A DNA stretch of 15,090 bases from CAISIP01 sp038326025 (GTDB taxonomy: Bacteria > Pseudomonadota > Gammaproteobacteria > Burkholderiales > Burkholderiaceae_C): NCBI GenBank assembly GCA_038326025.1, contig JBBQJP010000094.1, forward strand, positions 1 to 15,090, in the 5' to 3' direction. Made by a program: the position numbers and the translations under genes. Under the pieces are notes generated by a model that was not told where the DNA came from, did not search any database, and saw only the letters and a program-made list of their open reading frames with translations. Shown here piece by piece: positions 9,201 through 14,959 of the stretch (position 1 is its first letter; every line of letters begins with the position of its first letter).

Positions 9201-10137
9201 CCGGCTCGCGGTGTCCGGCACACTGCAAGCGGCGCTGAGCAAATCACAACTCAAGGTACGCGGCGCGCTCAAGGTCGATCAGGCGCTGTTCATCCTGCCC
9301 GACGAAACATCGCCCAGCCTGGGCGACGACGTCGTGGTTCTGGGGCGCGCCCCCAAAGGTGACGCACCGGCCAGTGCGACCACCACACCGGTGGCGGCAC
9401 GTGAAGGAGGCGCTGCAGTCCAGGGCGGGCTGCTTGGCGACCTGCTGGTCAAGCTGGATCTGGGCTCGGACTTCCACGTGCGCGGGCGCGGCATCGATAC
9501 GCGCGTGGCCGGCGAACTCGAACTGCGCAGCTCCATGCGTGCCGGCGAAGCCCCTGTCGTTACCGGGCAGTTGCGCACGGTGGGCGGCCAGTTCAAGGCC
9601 TACAGCCAGCAACTCGAAATCGAACGTGGCGAAATGCGCTTCAACGGGGCCTACGACAACCCCACACTCAACATCCTGGCCATCCGTCCCAAGCTGACGC
9701 AACGGGTTGGCGTGCAGGTCACCGGTACCGCCTTGTTGCCCCGGATCCGGCTGTACTCCGATCCCGAACTGCCCGAAGCCGAGAAACTCGCCTGGCTGGT
9801 GCTGGGCCGCTCAGCCGCCAACGGCGGCGCCGAAGCCGCCGTGTTGCAACAAGCCGCCATGGCCCTGCTTGGTGGCCAGGACTCGTCCGGCAGCATCGCC
9901 GCCCGACTGGGGCTGGACGAGCTGTCGGTATCGGGCGCCACCGGCGGCGCCAGCGTGGCCACGGTCACACTGGGCAAACGCATCTCGCAGAACTTCTACG
10001 TCAACTACGAGCGCAGCCTGGCCGGAACACTGGGCACGTTCTCAATCTTCTACGATCTGTCCGAACGGCTCACGCTGCGTGCGAGTACGGGCGAGAAAAG
10101 CGCGGTCGATCTGTTGTTCAAGTTCAGCTACGACTGA
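6268..10137 (+). CDS. tamB: TamB, inner-membrane-anchored translocation/lipid-transport protein
   Basis: Seen: 1289 residues. An N-terminal signal anchor (about residues 8-32, rich in L and V) is followed by more than 1000 residues of amphipathic beta-repeat sequence with many D-x-R-L, L-x-L-Q-A and G-x-L-x-x patterns. The conserved C-terminal DUF490/TamB domain includes G-G-Q-F-K-A-Y-S-Q-Q-L-E-I-E-R-G near 1106, then D-N-P-T-L-N-I-L-A-I-R, E-A-E-K-L-A-W-L-V-L-G-R, and the closing Y-D-L-S-E-R-L-T-L-R-A-S-T-G. Family knowledge: TamB spans the periplasm from the inner membrane, binds TamA by this C-terminal domain, and together with related AsmA-like proteins carries phospholipids to the outer membrane. 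Length is close to E. coli TamB (about 1259). The tamA stop and tamB ATG overlap by one base (TGATG), showing translational coupling. The long upstream extension of this frame overlaps tamA and was rejected. Confidence 0.93.
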   Translation: MRRQLHALLFQLVWLLELVLVLAVALLVAVWLWSSTAGSLATVIREASAYLPTGQTLEAQEVKGSLRSGGQIGQLRWHADGLTVTAHDVRFDWQPLELLRRRLHVTELSVAQLEVDDQRAPSTDAPAPPPEIVLPLDIDLPLVVDTFKLTGATTLEASNLVANYRYLAQQHHLQVDRIQLAQGQYQGRVSLQARLPMALDLQLKGRVVAPIGDGQNMALDASATLRGPLAGVAPLLDLQALVQPEPGTTSERASNRAMRASVSAQISPWASQPVVRAQASFNQLDLAALWPAAPRTLLTGNTWVRPAGAQWLADLNLINRDAGPWDKGRLPVESLKGLIAYNNGRWGIESLNADAAGGRVRLQARLADASQLSATSGWQGQLQLQGVNLAKAHSELDPIRLDGELKAIAAKDGVDFDAALQPSAQQERGSPLRGLQLQSAAAKGRWRDGRVHLDSLNVRTRDARLDGRLEMQLATRAVSGRLALTAPGLTANLSGDIAANDGNGVIALKLLDANATRRWLARLPMTPAQLDTLELRGDAAVDLRWRGGWQALDAGRGAKASVDGRVQITQLAVGQREQAPAQWLRLSSVDTRLTGTLDALTLSMSAQAAQGTAQAQLQASASGGIDTRGDWKAQVSSLKLQARESSLPGPWTVTLARPLDLSWTAPTPGDTGGPILRVGAAQADLVGPAPGTAVLVWQPIIWQAGGRTELMSKGELRGLPMGWMTLLGGTSLASAGLSGDLVFDGQWDVTLAEKLSLRATLARRSGDMRIQTDGSAPAAAGASTSTINAGIRELGLTVLGDGDAVNASFRWDSERAGNAQAQMSTRLTRTSAGWQWAPDSAIKGSLRAQMPQVGVWSLLAPPGWRVRGTVDASLDLSGTRGAPQWNGKLQARELALRSVVDGIEFGNGQLRATLQGERLIIDEFSLQGAGGESGGTLVATGFAQWLPTQGTDASGLGAIELQIDAVAKALRVSARADRRLAVSGTLQAALSKSQLKVRGALKVDQALFILPDETSPSLGDDVVVLGRAPKGDAPASATTTPVAAREGGAAVQGGLLGDLLVKLDLGSDFHVRGRGIDTRVAGELELRSSMRAGEAPVVTGQLRTVGGQFKAYSQQLEIERGEMRFNGAYDNPTLNILAIRPKLTQRVGVQVTGTALLPRIRLYSDPELPEAEKLAWLVLGRSAANGGAEAAVLQQAAMALLGGQDSSGSIAARLGLDELSVSGATGGASVATVTLGKRISQNFYVNYERSLAGTLGTFSIFYDLSERLTLRASTGEKSAVDLLFKFSYD

Positions 10138-10153
10138 ACACCCTCGGATACAT

Positions 10154-10210
10154 CGCAGTGTCACCCTGCGGATTGGGCACTGGCCACGGGGCAGAACCAC
10201 CATCCTGCCC
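10154..10210 (+). terminator. Weak hairpins downstream of tamB
   Basis: The 93-bp gap between tamB and the tRNA has two small stems: cgcag/ctgcg (10154-10170, seven-base loop) and gggcag/ctgccc (10189-10210, ten-base loop). Neither is followed by a T-run, so there is no convincing intrinsic terminator. Readthrough into the tRNA or Rho-dependent ending is equally possible. Confidence 0.2.
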
Positions 10211-10219
10211 TGCTAGACT
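10211..10219 (+). promoter_or_regulatory. Candidate extended -10 of the tRNA-Arg promoter
   Basis: The sequence TGCTAGACT fits an extended -10 (TG-N-TAnnnT) and lies 11 bases before the mature tRNA 5' end, which puts a start site about 5 bases upstream of the tRNA. No good -35 is seen at 16-18 bases. Support is position and motif only. Confidence 0.4.
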
Positions 10220-10230
10220 TCCATTCCTCG

Positions 10231-10305
10231 CTCGCCATAGTTCAATGGATAGAACGGTCCCCTCCTAAGGGACAGATGTAGGTTCGATTCCTGCTGGCGG
10301 GACCA
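10231..10305 (+). tRNA. tRNA-Arg (anticodon CCU)
   Basis: The sequence folds by eye into a complete cloverleaf. The acceptor stem CTCGCCA/TGGCGGG has one T-G pair. The D arm is GTTC/GAAC with an eight-base loop containing GG. The anticodon stem GTCCC/GGGAC is perfect, with loop CTCCTAA, so the anticodon is CCT (10264-10266), reading AGG arginine codons. The variable loop has four bases. The T arm is GTAGG/CCTGC with loop TTCGATT. Discriminator A and CCA (10303-10305) are encoded. This tRNA reads a rare codon in GC-rich proteobacteria. The 134 bp after it, up to the kynU stop, look less GC-rich and hold no gene I can support. Confidence 0.96.
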
Positions 10306-10439
10306 TTGTTGAAGCCGGAAACGTCCAAGGACCTCCGACTCGTTCCATTTTCACTCTCAAATTCTTGCCGTATCGCGCAACGAGAACCGGGAACGGATGC
10401 GTTGTTTCGGGGCACTTGGGCGGAGTTCTTCGTCTGCGT

Positions 10440-11741
10440 TCAGGTCACCGCATGTTTCTGGTTGAACTTGTCGTCGCGCCATTCGCCACTGTCCATGATC
10501 TGGCTCAGGTGTTCCACGGCCTGCCAGACGTCGGCGAATCCCAGATACAGCGGTGTCAGACCGAAGCGCAGGATATCGGCGTCGCGAGGTTTGCCGGTGT
10601 CTGCAGCGGCGCCGGCGCGGAAATCGCCGATGACGCCGCGCGCGATCAGCGCCTGCATGATGGCGTAGGCGCCCGTTGCCCGTGCCAGACTCACTTGCGA
10701 TCCACGCAAGGCCTGCGCGCGCGGCGTCACGAGTTCTAGTTCATAACCGGCGCAGCGTTCGTCGAACAGCGTGATGAACATATCGGTCAATGCCAGTGAC
10801 TTGGTGCGCAGGGCGGCCATCACATCCTGGCCGGGCACATGGTCCTGCACGGCAAAGAAGCAGTCCAGAGCGCAATCGAGCGCGGTCATGCTCAGGATCG
10901 GTTGGGTTCCGCACAGGTAGCGACTGATGCCGCTGGCGGGTCGATAGTCGGGGGTGAAGGCGAACGGCGCCGCGTGGCCCCACCAGCCAGCCAGGGGCTG
11001 CCAGAAGCGGTCGGTATGGCGCGGATGAACCCATACGAACGCCGGGGCACCGGGCCCGCCGTTGAGGTATTTGTAGCCGCAGCCGACAGCGAAGTCGGCG
11101 TTGTCCGCCTCCAGCGCGACGGGCACGGCACCCGCGCTGTGGGCTAGGTCCCACACCACCAGCGCACCCGCAGCGTGGGCCATGGCCGTGACAGAGGCCA
11201 TGTCAAACATGGCGCCGGTGCGGTAGTTCACGTGGGTCAGCATCAGGACTGCGGCATCTGCGAGCAGCGTCGCATCGATCTGCTCGGCTTGCACCAACTG
11301 CAACTCGTAGCCGCGTTCCTGGCACAAGGCCTGGGCAATGTACAGATCGGTGGGGAAATTGCTGCGTTCACTGACCACGCGCTTGCGCTGGGGGGCGTCC
11401 TGCGCCGCGATGGTGAGTGCGGCGCTGAGCACCTTGTAAAGATTGATCGACGTCGTGTCAGTGGCCACGACGGTGCCCGCCGACGCGCCGACCAGGCGCG
11501 CAATCTTGTCGCCGACACGTTGGGGCAGGTCAAACCAGCCGGCAGTGTTCCATGATCGGATCAGGCCATCGCCCCATTCCTGGGTCACGGCGTGCGCCAC
11601 GCGTGCGGCGGCCGTCCGCGGCAGGGCACCGAGCGAATTACCGTCCAGGTAGATCACGCCGACGGGCAGGCTGAACAGGTCTCCTAGCGGCCGAAGTGGG
11701 TCTTTGGCGTCGAGCGCCTGGCAACGTTCGAGAGAGATCAC
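10440..11741 (-). CDS. kynU: Kynureninase
   Basis: Seen: 433 residues of a fold-type I PLP enzyme. Motifs: Y-L-D-G-N-S-L-G (31-38), a phosphate-binding T-D-T-T-S-I-N (94-100), S-N-F-P-T-D (127-132), W-D-L-A-H-S-A-G (197-204) with the aspartate that pairs with the PLP ring nitrogen, and G-Y-K-Y-L-N-G-G-P-G (222-231), where K224 is the probable PLP lysine. The late R-x-S-Q-V-type R-G-S-Q-V-S-L motif is also present. Family knowledge: KynU cleaves L-kynurenine to anthranilate and alanine (and 3-hydroxykynurenine likewise) in the cytoplasm, in tryptophan breakdown. The start is GTG: an in-frame stop lies four codons upstream, and family similarity begins within the first ten residues. The start overlaps the kynB remnant stop as GTGA. 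The gene looks intact, with all motifs kept. Confidence 0.95.
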   Translation of the reverse strand: MISLERCQALDAKDPLRPLGDLFSLPVGVIYLDGNSLGALPRTAAARVAHAVTQEWGDGLIRSWNTAGWFDLPQRVGDKIARLVGASAGTVVATDTTSINLYKVLSAALTIAAQDAPQRKRVVSERSNFPTDLYIAQALCQERGYELQLVQAEQIDATLLADAAVLMLTHVNYRTGAMFDMASVTAMAHAAGALVVWDLAHSAGAVPVALEADNADFAVGCGYKYLNGGPGAPAFVWVHPRHTDRFWQPLAGWWGHAAPFAFTPDYRPASGISRYLCGTQPILSMTALDCALDCFFAVQDHVPGQDVMAALRTKSLALTDMFITLFDERCAGYELELVTPRAQALRGSQVSLARATGAYAIMQALIARGVIGDFRAGAAADTGKPRDADILRFGLTPLYLGFADVWQAVEHLSQIMDSGEWRDDKFNQKHAVT

Positions 11742-12010
11742 GGAGTCCTTTCAGGGTCGGATGGAACGCAGTTTTGGGACAAGCGCGTCAGGTCAGAGCG
11801 CATTACTGCACGTACCGGGCCGGCATAAGCATATGTGAGATGGAACGGCAACAAGATCAGTTCGCAATCGCCCTGCGCAACGGCGTCGAACATTGGATTC
11901 TCCAGCATCCGGCGCGCAATGCATACGGACCACGGCAGCCTGGTGCGTTCCGGGGCCATCGCGGATCTCCTGACTCAGATCGGACGAACGTGGCCCGCAC
12001 TATCTACAAG
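11738..12010 (-). pseudogene. kynB: Decayed C-terminal remnant of kynurenine formamidase (kynB)
   Basis: Seen: the frame ending at 11738 (TGA, overlapping the kynU start as GTGA) reads L-E-N-P-M-F-D-A-V, then G-D-C-E-L-I-L-L-P-F-H-L and G-P-V-R-A-V-M-R. From family knowledge the KynB C-terminus reads about L-E-x-L-V-L-D-x-V-P-P-G-D-Y-E-L-I-A-L-P-L-x-L, then S-P-V-R-A-V-L-R, an ungapped match at most key places. Upstream the same frame continues as V-R-P-I-stop-V-R-R-S-A-M-A-P-E where KynB has V-R-L-I-G-I-D-T-P-S-V-D-P-E, giving an in-frame TGA at 11975-11977 and several lost residues. The N-terminal two-thirds, with the metal-binding H-x-G-T-H-x-D motif, is absent. A 73-codon piece still has an ATG at 11959 with AGGAG (11967-11971) seven bases before it, so it may still be translated. 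The upstream edge is approximate; the bases from 12010 to 12062 hold nothing recognisable. Confidence 0.75.
11746..11753 (-). promoter_or_regulatory. Ribosome binding site of kynU (GTG start)
   Basis: On the minus strand the sequence TGAAAGGA precedes the GTG codon, with AAGGA ending four bases before it. It lies inside the last codons of the kynB remnant, so ribosomes reading the remnant would end right at the kynU start. It supports the GTG at 11741 as the true start. Confidence 0.6.
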
Positions 12011-12062
12011 CCGGTCCCCGCAGTCGATCGATTGGAGCCGGCATGCCTGATGGCCTGATGCC

Positions 12063-13346
12063 TCAGTCGCCGGCTGCCGCGCTCTCGCGGGTCACCACCA
12101 GCACCTCCGAATGCAGCGTACGGTGCACCGGACACTTGTCGGCGATCTCCATCAGGCGCTGGCGTTGCGGCGCATCGAGTGCGCCGGTGACCGTAATGAC
12201 GCGCTCGATACGGTCGATCTTGCCGTCACGGGTTTCGCATTCGGCGCAATCGGATGCATGAATCTTGGCGTGTGTCATCTCGACGGTGACCTTGTCCAGC
12301 GGCCATTTCTTCTGGCGCGCGTACATGCGCAGTGTCATCGCGGTACATGCGCCCAGCGCTGCAGTGAGCATGTCGTACGGGCTCGGTCCGAGGTCGTCGC
12401 CTCCGACACTGGCCGGCTCGTCGCCGATCCACTGGTGGCGTCCGCTGCGGATGTCGACCGCGAAGGCGCCGGTACCGCGTTCGGCCACCCGCACGGTGCC
12501 GTCGGGCAGGGCCGCGTCAATACCCTCAGCGGTCGAAGACGCCCCCGGCGTCTCAACCACGGTCTCGGTTCCCAGGTAGCGCCGGGCCCAGGTCGCGATG
12601 ACGTCAGCCGCAAACCGGGCATCGTCGCTCTGGCTGAGCAGGTGATCAGCCCCGTCGAGCGCAACAAAGGATTTTGGATGCAGCGCCGCCTGGAAAATCT
12701 GCCCCGCGTTGTCAATATTGACGGTGGCGTCGAGTGGCGCGTGCAGAACCATCAGCGGCCTGCGCAGCGCGTGAATGCGCTTGGCCTGCTTCTGGCTGGT
12801 CAGGTCGTCGATGAACGCACGGCGCACGGTGAACGGACGCCCGGCGATCTGCACCGTCGCCACACCATCGGCCTCGATCTGCTTCACGTCCTGCCCCAGT
12901 TGTTTCACGTCCTGCCCCAGTTGTTTCACGACATGGGCCGGATCAAAAGGCGCGCCAATGGTGGCAACGGCCACGCAGTCCGCGACCCGCTCGGCCGCCG
13001 CGAGCACGGCGGCACCACCCAGCGAGTGGCCGATCAGCAGCGCCGGTGCACCGTGCGTCGCCCGCAACCAGTCGGCGGCAGCAACGAGATCGTCGACATT
13101 GGAGCTGAAATGCGTGTTCGCGAAATCGCCGTCGCTGTTGCCCAGGCCGGTGAAGTCAAAGCGCAATACGCCGAATCCGGCGCGCGCCAGTGCACGCGCG
13201 ATATAAGCGGCGGCCTTGCTGTCCTTGGAGCAAGTGAAGCAATGGGCAAACACTGCCCAGGCGCGCGGCGGCTCGTCGGGAGTATCCAGGCGCCCCGCCA
13301 GCTCGGCTTGCTGGCTGCCGGCAAAGGTGATTTTCTCGGTTGGCAT
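12063..13346 (-). CDS. Bifunctional alpha/beta hydrolase - OsmC family protein
   Basis: Seen: 427 residues in two domains. Residues about 1-265 are an alpha/beta hydrolase with A-H-C-F-T-C-S-K-D (34-42), F-D-F-T-G-L-G-N-S (63-71) and the nucleophile elbow G-H-S-L-G-G (S108); the D-G-A-D-H-L block probably supplies the catalytic histidine. Residues about 285-427 are an OsmC/Ohr domain with G-P-S-P-Y-D-M-L-T-A-A-L-G-A-C (C334) and D-K-C-P-V-H-R-T-L (C405), the probable peroxidatic cysteine pair. Family knowledge: this fusion is a known architecture, and OsmC proteins reduce organic hydroperoxides with thiols; the role of the hydrolase half is not established. GGAGG (within 13355-13360) eight bases before the ATG at 13346 fixes the start; a longer frame lacks such a site. 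Odd: a tandem heptad repeat near residues 142-162. It has no sign of cotranscription with kynU. Confidence 0.93.
   Translation of the reverse strand: MPTEKITFAGSQQAELAGRLDTPDEPPRAWAVFAHCFTCSKDSKAAAYIARALARAGFGVLRFDFTGLGNSDGDFANTHFSSNVDDLVAAADWLRATHGAPALLIGHSLGGAAVLAAAERVADCVAVATIGAPFDPAHVVKQLGQDVKQLGQDVKQIEADGVATVQIAGRPFTVRRAFIDDLTSQKQAKRIHALRRPLMVLHAPLDATVNIDNAGQIFQAALHPKSFVALDGADHLLSQSDDARFAADVIATWARRYLGTETVVETPGASSTAEGIDAALPDGTVRVAERGTGAFAVDIRSGRHQWIGDEPASVGGDDLGPSPYDMLTAALGACTAMTLRMYARQKKWPLDKVTVEMTHAKIHASDCAECETRDGKIDRIERVITVTGALDAPQRQRLMEIADKCPVHRTLHSEVLVVTRESAAAGD
12880..12930. repeat. 21-bp tandem repeat inside the hydrolase-OsmC gene
   Basis: Two 21-base units (12880-12900 and 12901-12921) differ at one base (C/T at the third position), followed by nine bases of a third copy (12922-12930). 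In the protein (minus strand) this gives K-Q-L-G-Q-D-V repeated, in the context V-K-Q-L-G-Q-D-V-K-Q-L-G-Q-D-V-K-Q-I. The frame is kept, since 21 is a multiple of three. Confidence 0.95.
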
Positions 13347-13494
13347 GTAACGGTTCCTCCGTGATCCTGCCGCCCCATGGTATTGGCCAGGATGTTGATC
13401 TCTGACATCGGTCGCCGTAAACGCGGATTGCTTACGCCCCACGGTTGCAGGGCCAAGGGACCGGCCCAGACCTTGAACCGCTCAAGTGCAAGAA

Positions 13495-14406
13495 CTACAC
13501 CCCGGCCTTCACACGCCGCAGGTTCAGCAGATTCCCCGCCAGGATCAACCCCGTCCCCACCACCATCAGCAGGTCGATACGCTCGGCATAGAAAGCCCAC
13601 CCCGCCAGCGCGGTCAGTGGCACGCGCAGGAAGTCCATCGGCACGAGCACCGTCGCCTGCGCATGGCGCATCGCGCGGGCCATGCAATAGTGCGAGAAGG
13701 TGCCGCAAAACGCGATCACGAACAACCAGCCCCACACTGCCGGCGACGGCCAGCGCCAGGTCGCCAATGCCGGCCACAAGCCAAGCACCGACTGCACCAC
13801 CAGCATCCAGAACATGATCCTCGTCGCGTCCTCGCTGCGTGTGAGCAACTTGATAAAGATCACCGACACAGCGAATCCGGCAGCGGCGGCCAGTGCGATG
13901 AGCTGACCCGGGCTGACCCCGGCCTGGGTCGGCTGCACGATCATAAAGACACCGGCCAGGCCCAGCGCTACGGCGGCGACCTTCCAACGATGCAGTGGCT
14001 CACCCAGGAACGCCGCTGCCAGCAACAAGGTCCAGATCGGCATCGTGAACTCGAGTGCGATCAGTTGCGCCAGCGGAATCAGCGTCAGCGCATAGAGCCA
14101 GGCGTATTGCGCGCCGTAATGCACGACATTGCGCGCCACGTGCAGCAGCGGCCGCGTCGTGCGCATCGCGCGCAGCCCGCCGCCGGCAACCACGAGCGGG
14201 GCCAGCAGCAGCATCCCGATGAGCGAGCGCACCTCCATGATCTGGAACACATCGAGTTCGCGCGTAGCCTGACGACCCGACACGGCCATCACGACCATCA
14301 ATCCGAGCCAGCCGGCCATCCAGGGCACGGCCCGGGCGGTCGACGTCTGTGCCTCGCCGATCGAGCGATGCGCGGCTTCGTTTGGGGGTGGCGTCGGAAT
14401 TTGCAT
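13495..14406 (-). CDS. EamA-type (DMT superfamily) membrane transporter
   Basis: Seen: 303 residues, very hydrophobic after a polar N-terminus of about 28 residues. There are about ten membrane segments in two related halves (about 30-158 and 168-297). The first half ends with the EamA signature A-L-T-L-I-P-L-A-Q-L-I-A-L-E-F-T-M-P and F-L-G-E-P-L-H-R-W-K; the second half repeats it as A-R-A-M-R-H-A-Q-A-T-V-L-V-P-M-D-F-L-R-V-P. Family knowledge: drug/metabolite transporters of the inner membrane export amino acids, metabolites or drugs; the substrate cannot be predicted. The start at 14406 has no good Shine-Dalgarno, and an ATG at 14319 (M30, just before the first membrane helix) is an alternative. 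It follows the cupin gene by 116 bp on the same strand. Confidence 0.88.
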   Translation of the reverse strand: MQIPTPPPNEAAHRSIGEAQTSTARAVPWMAGWLGLMVVMAVSGRQATRELDVFQIMEVRSLIGMLLLAPLVVAGGGLRAMRTTRPLLHVARNVVHYGAQYAWLYALTLIPLAQLIALEFTMPIWTLLLAAAFLGEPLHRWKVAAVALGLAGVFMIVQPTQAGVSPGQLIALAAAAGFAVSVIFIKLLTRSEDATRIMFWMLVVQSVLGLWPALATWRWPSPAVWGWLFVIAFCGTFSHYCMARAMRHAQATVLVPMDFLRVPLTALAGWAFYAERIDLLMVVGTGLILAGNLLNLRRVKAGV

Positions 14407-14480
14407 GGGGTGCCGGCCGGTTCGGTGCGAGCGCTGAGGGTCTGCCGGTATGTCGGTCTTGGGTGGATCGGGATCGCAGT

Positions 14481-14489
14481 GACTCTAAC
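14481..14489 (-). promoter_or_regulatory. Candidate -10 region (GTTAGAGTC) upstream of the EamA transporter
   Basis: On the minus strand the nine bases contain TAGAGT, which fits TAnnnT, about 75 bases upstream of the transporter ATG. A TTGTCG lies 19 bases upstream of the hexamer, a slightly long spacing for a -35. The same nine bases occur upstream of the cupin gene. Weak evidence. Confidence 0.25.
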
Positions 14490-14522
14490 CGACGAAGCAG
14501 AATCGTCGACAATGACCGAACC

Positions 14523-14921
14523 TCATCGCTTCCGATGTTGCGTCCCCTGCCCTGCCGTGATGAACACGGCAGTGGCGTCTTTCGCCACATCCGCGGTGTG
14601 CCATACGCCCGGCAGGTTGATGGCGTACTCGCCAGGAACCAGCGCCACGCTCGTCACCGAGCCATCTGCCGTTTCCTGATGGATGGTCATGGCGCCCGCC
14701 GTACACAGAACCACCTCGCTGCCTGCAGGATGCATTTCCCACATGTCCCACGACGCGTGGAACACAAACATGCTCACCAGACGACCTTCTGCGCCGTCAG
14801 ACGCATGACGCGCGCCGTACGCTGCGTACCATTGCATATCGCCCGTAAACCGGGGCTCGGCTTGCGCCGTGGCACCGGTTCCAAGGTGCACGGGGTGTAC
14901 CGAGATGTCATGTGATCGCAT
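14523..14921 (-). CDS. Small cupin-domain protein
   Basis: Seen: 132 residues, a single cupin barrel. Motif 1 is W-E-M-H-P-A-G-S-E-V-V-L-C-T-A-G (61-76), giving E62, H64 and E69 as probable metal ligands. Motif 2 is L-V-P-G-E-Y-A-I-N-L-P-G-V-W-H-T (94-109) with H108. There is no signal peptide. Family knowledge: small cupins bind a metal and may be isomerases, dioxygenases or sensors; function cannot be named from sequence alone. GGAGG (14929-14933) seven bases upstream supports the ATG at 14921. The gene precedes the EamA transporter on the same strand, but the 116-bp gap leaves cotranscription uncertain. Confidence 0.87.
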   Translation of the reverse strand: MRSHDISVHPVHLGTGATAQAEPRFTGDMQWYAAYGARHASDGAEGRLVSMFVFHASWDMWEMHPAGSEVVLCTAGAMTIHQETADGSVTSVALVPGEYAINLPGVWHTADVAKDATAVFITAGQGTQHRKR

Positions 14922-14950
14922 GGAAAAACCTCCGCTGTTTCGTGTCAGTC

Positions 14951-14959
14951 GACTCTAAC
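14951..14959 (-). promoter_or_regulatory. Candidate -10 region (GTTAGAGTC) upstream of the cupin gene
   Basis: On the minus strand TAGAGT (14952-14957) lies about 30 bases before the cupin ATG. It would give a leader of about 24 bases with room for the GGAGG site. No good -35 is found at 16-18 bases; a TTGACC at 14995-15000 is too far away (37 bases). The rest of the stretch to the window end (14960-15090) holds nothing I can support. Confidence 0.28.

Noticed and set aside
11696..12058. Plus-strand frames across the gap upstream of kynU
   Set aside because: They have no motifs, and the minus strand in the same place carries the kynB C-terminal pattern, which explains the open frame.
12045..12060. 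Tandem 8-base repeat gcctgatg just past the OsmC-fusion stop
   Set aside because: Only two short copies; no sign of an attachment site, operator or mobile-element end.
12111..13364. 417-residue plus-strand frame
   Set aside because: It is antisense to the hydrolase-OsmC gene, which has full catalytic motifs and a strong ribosome site; no recognisable protein features.
13450..13486. Inverted repeats (gggcc/ggccc and cttga/tcaag) downstream of the EamA gene as a terminator
   Set aside because: Stems are only five base pairs with no T-run; such pairs are expected by chance in GC-rich DNA.
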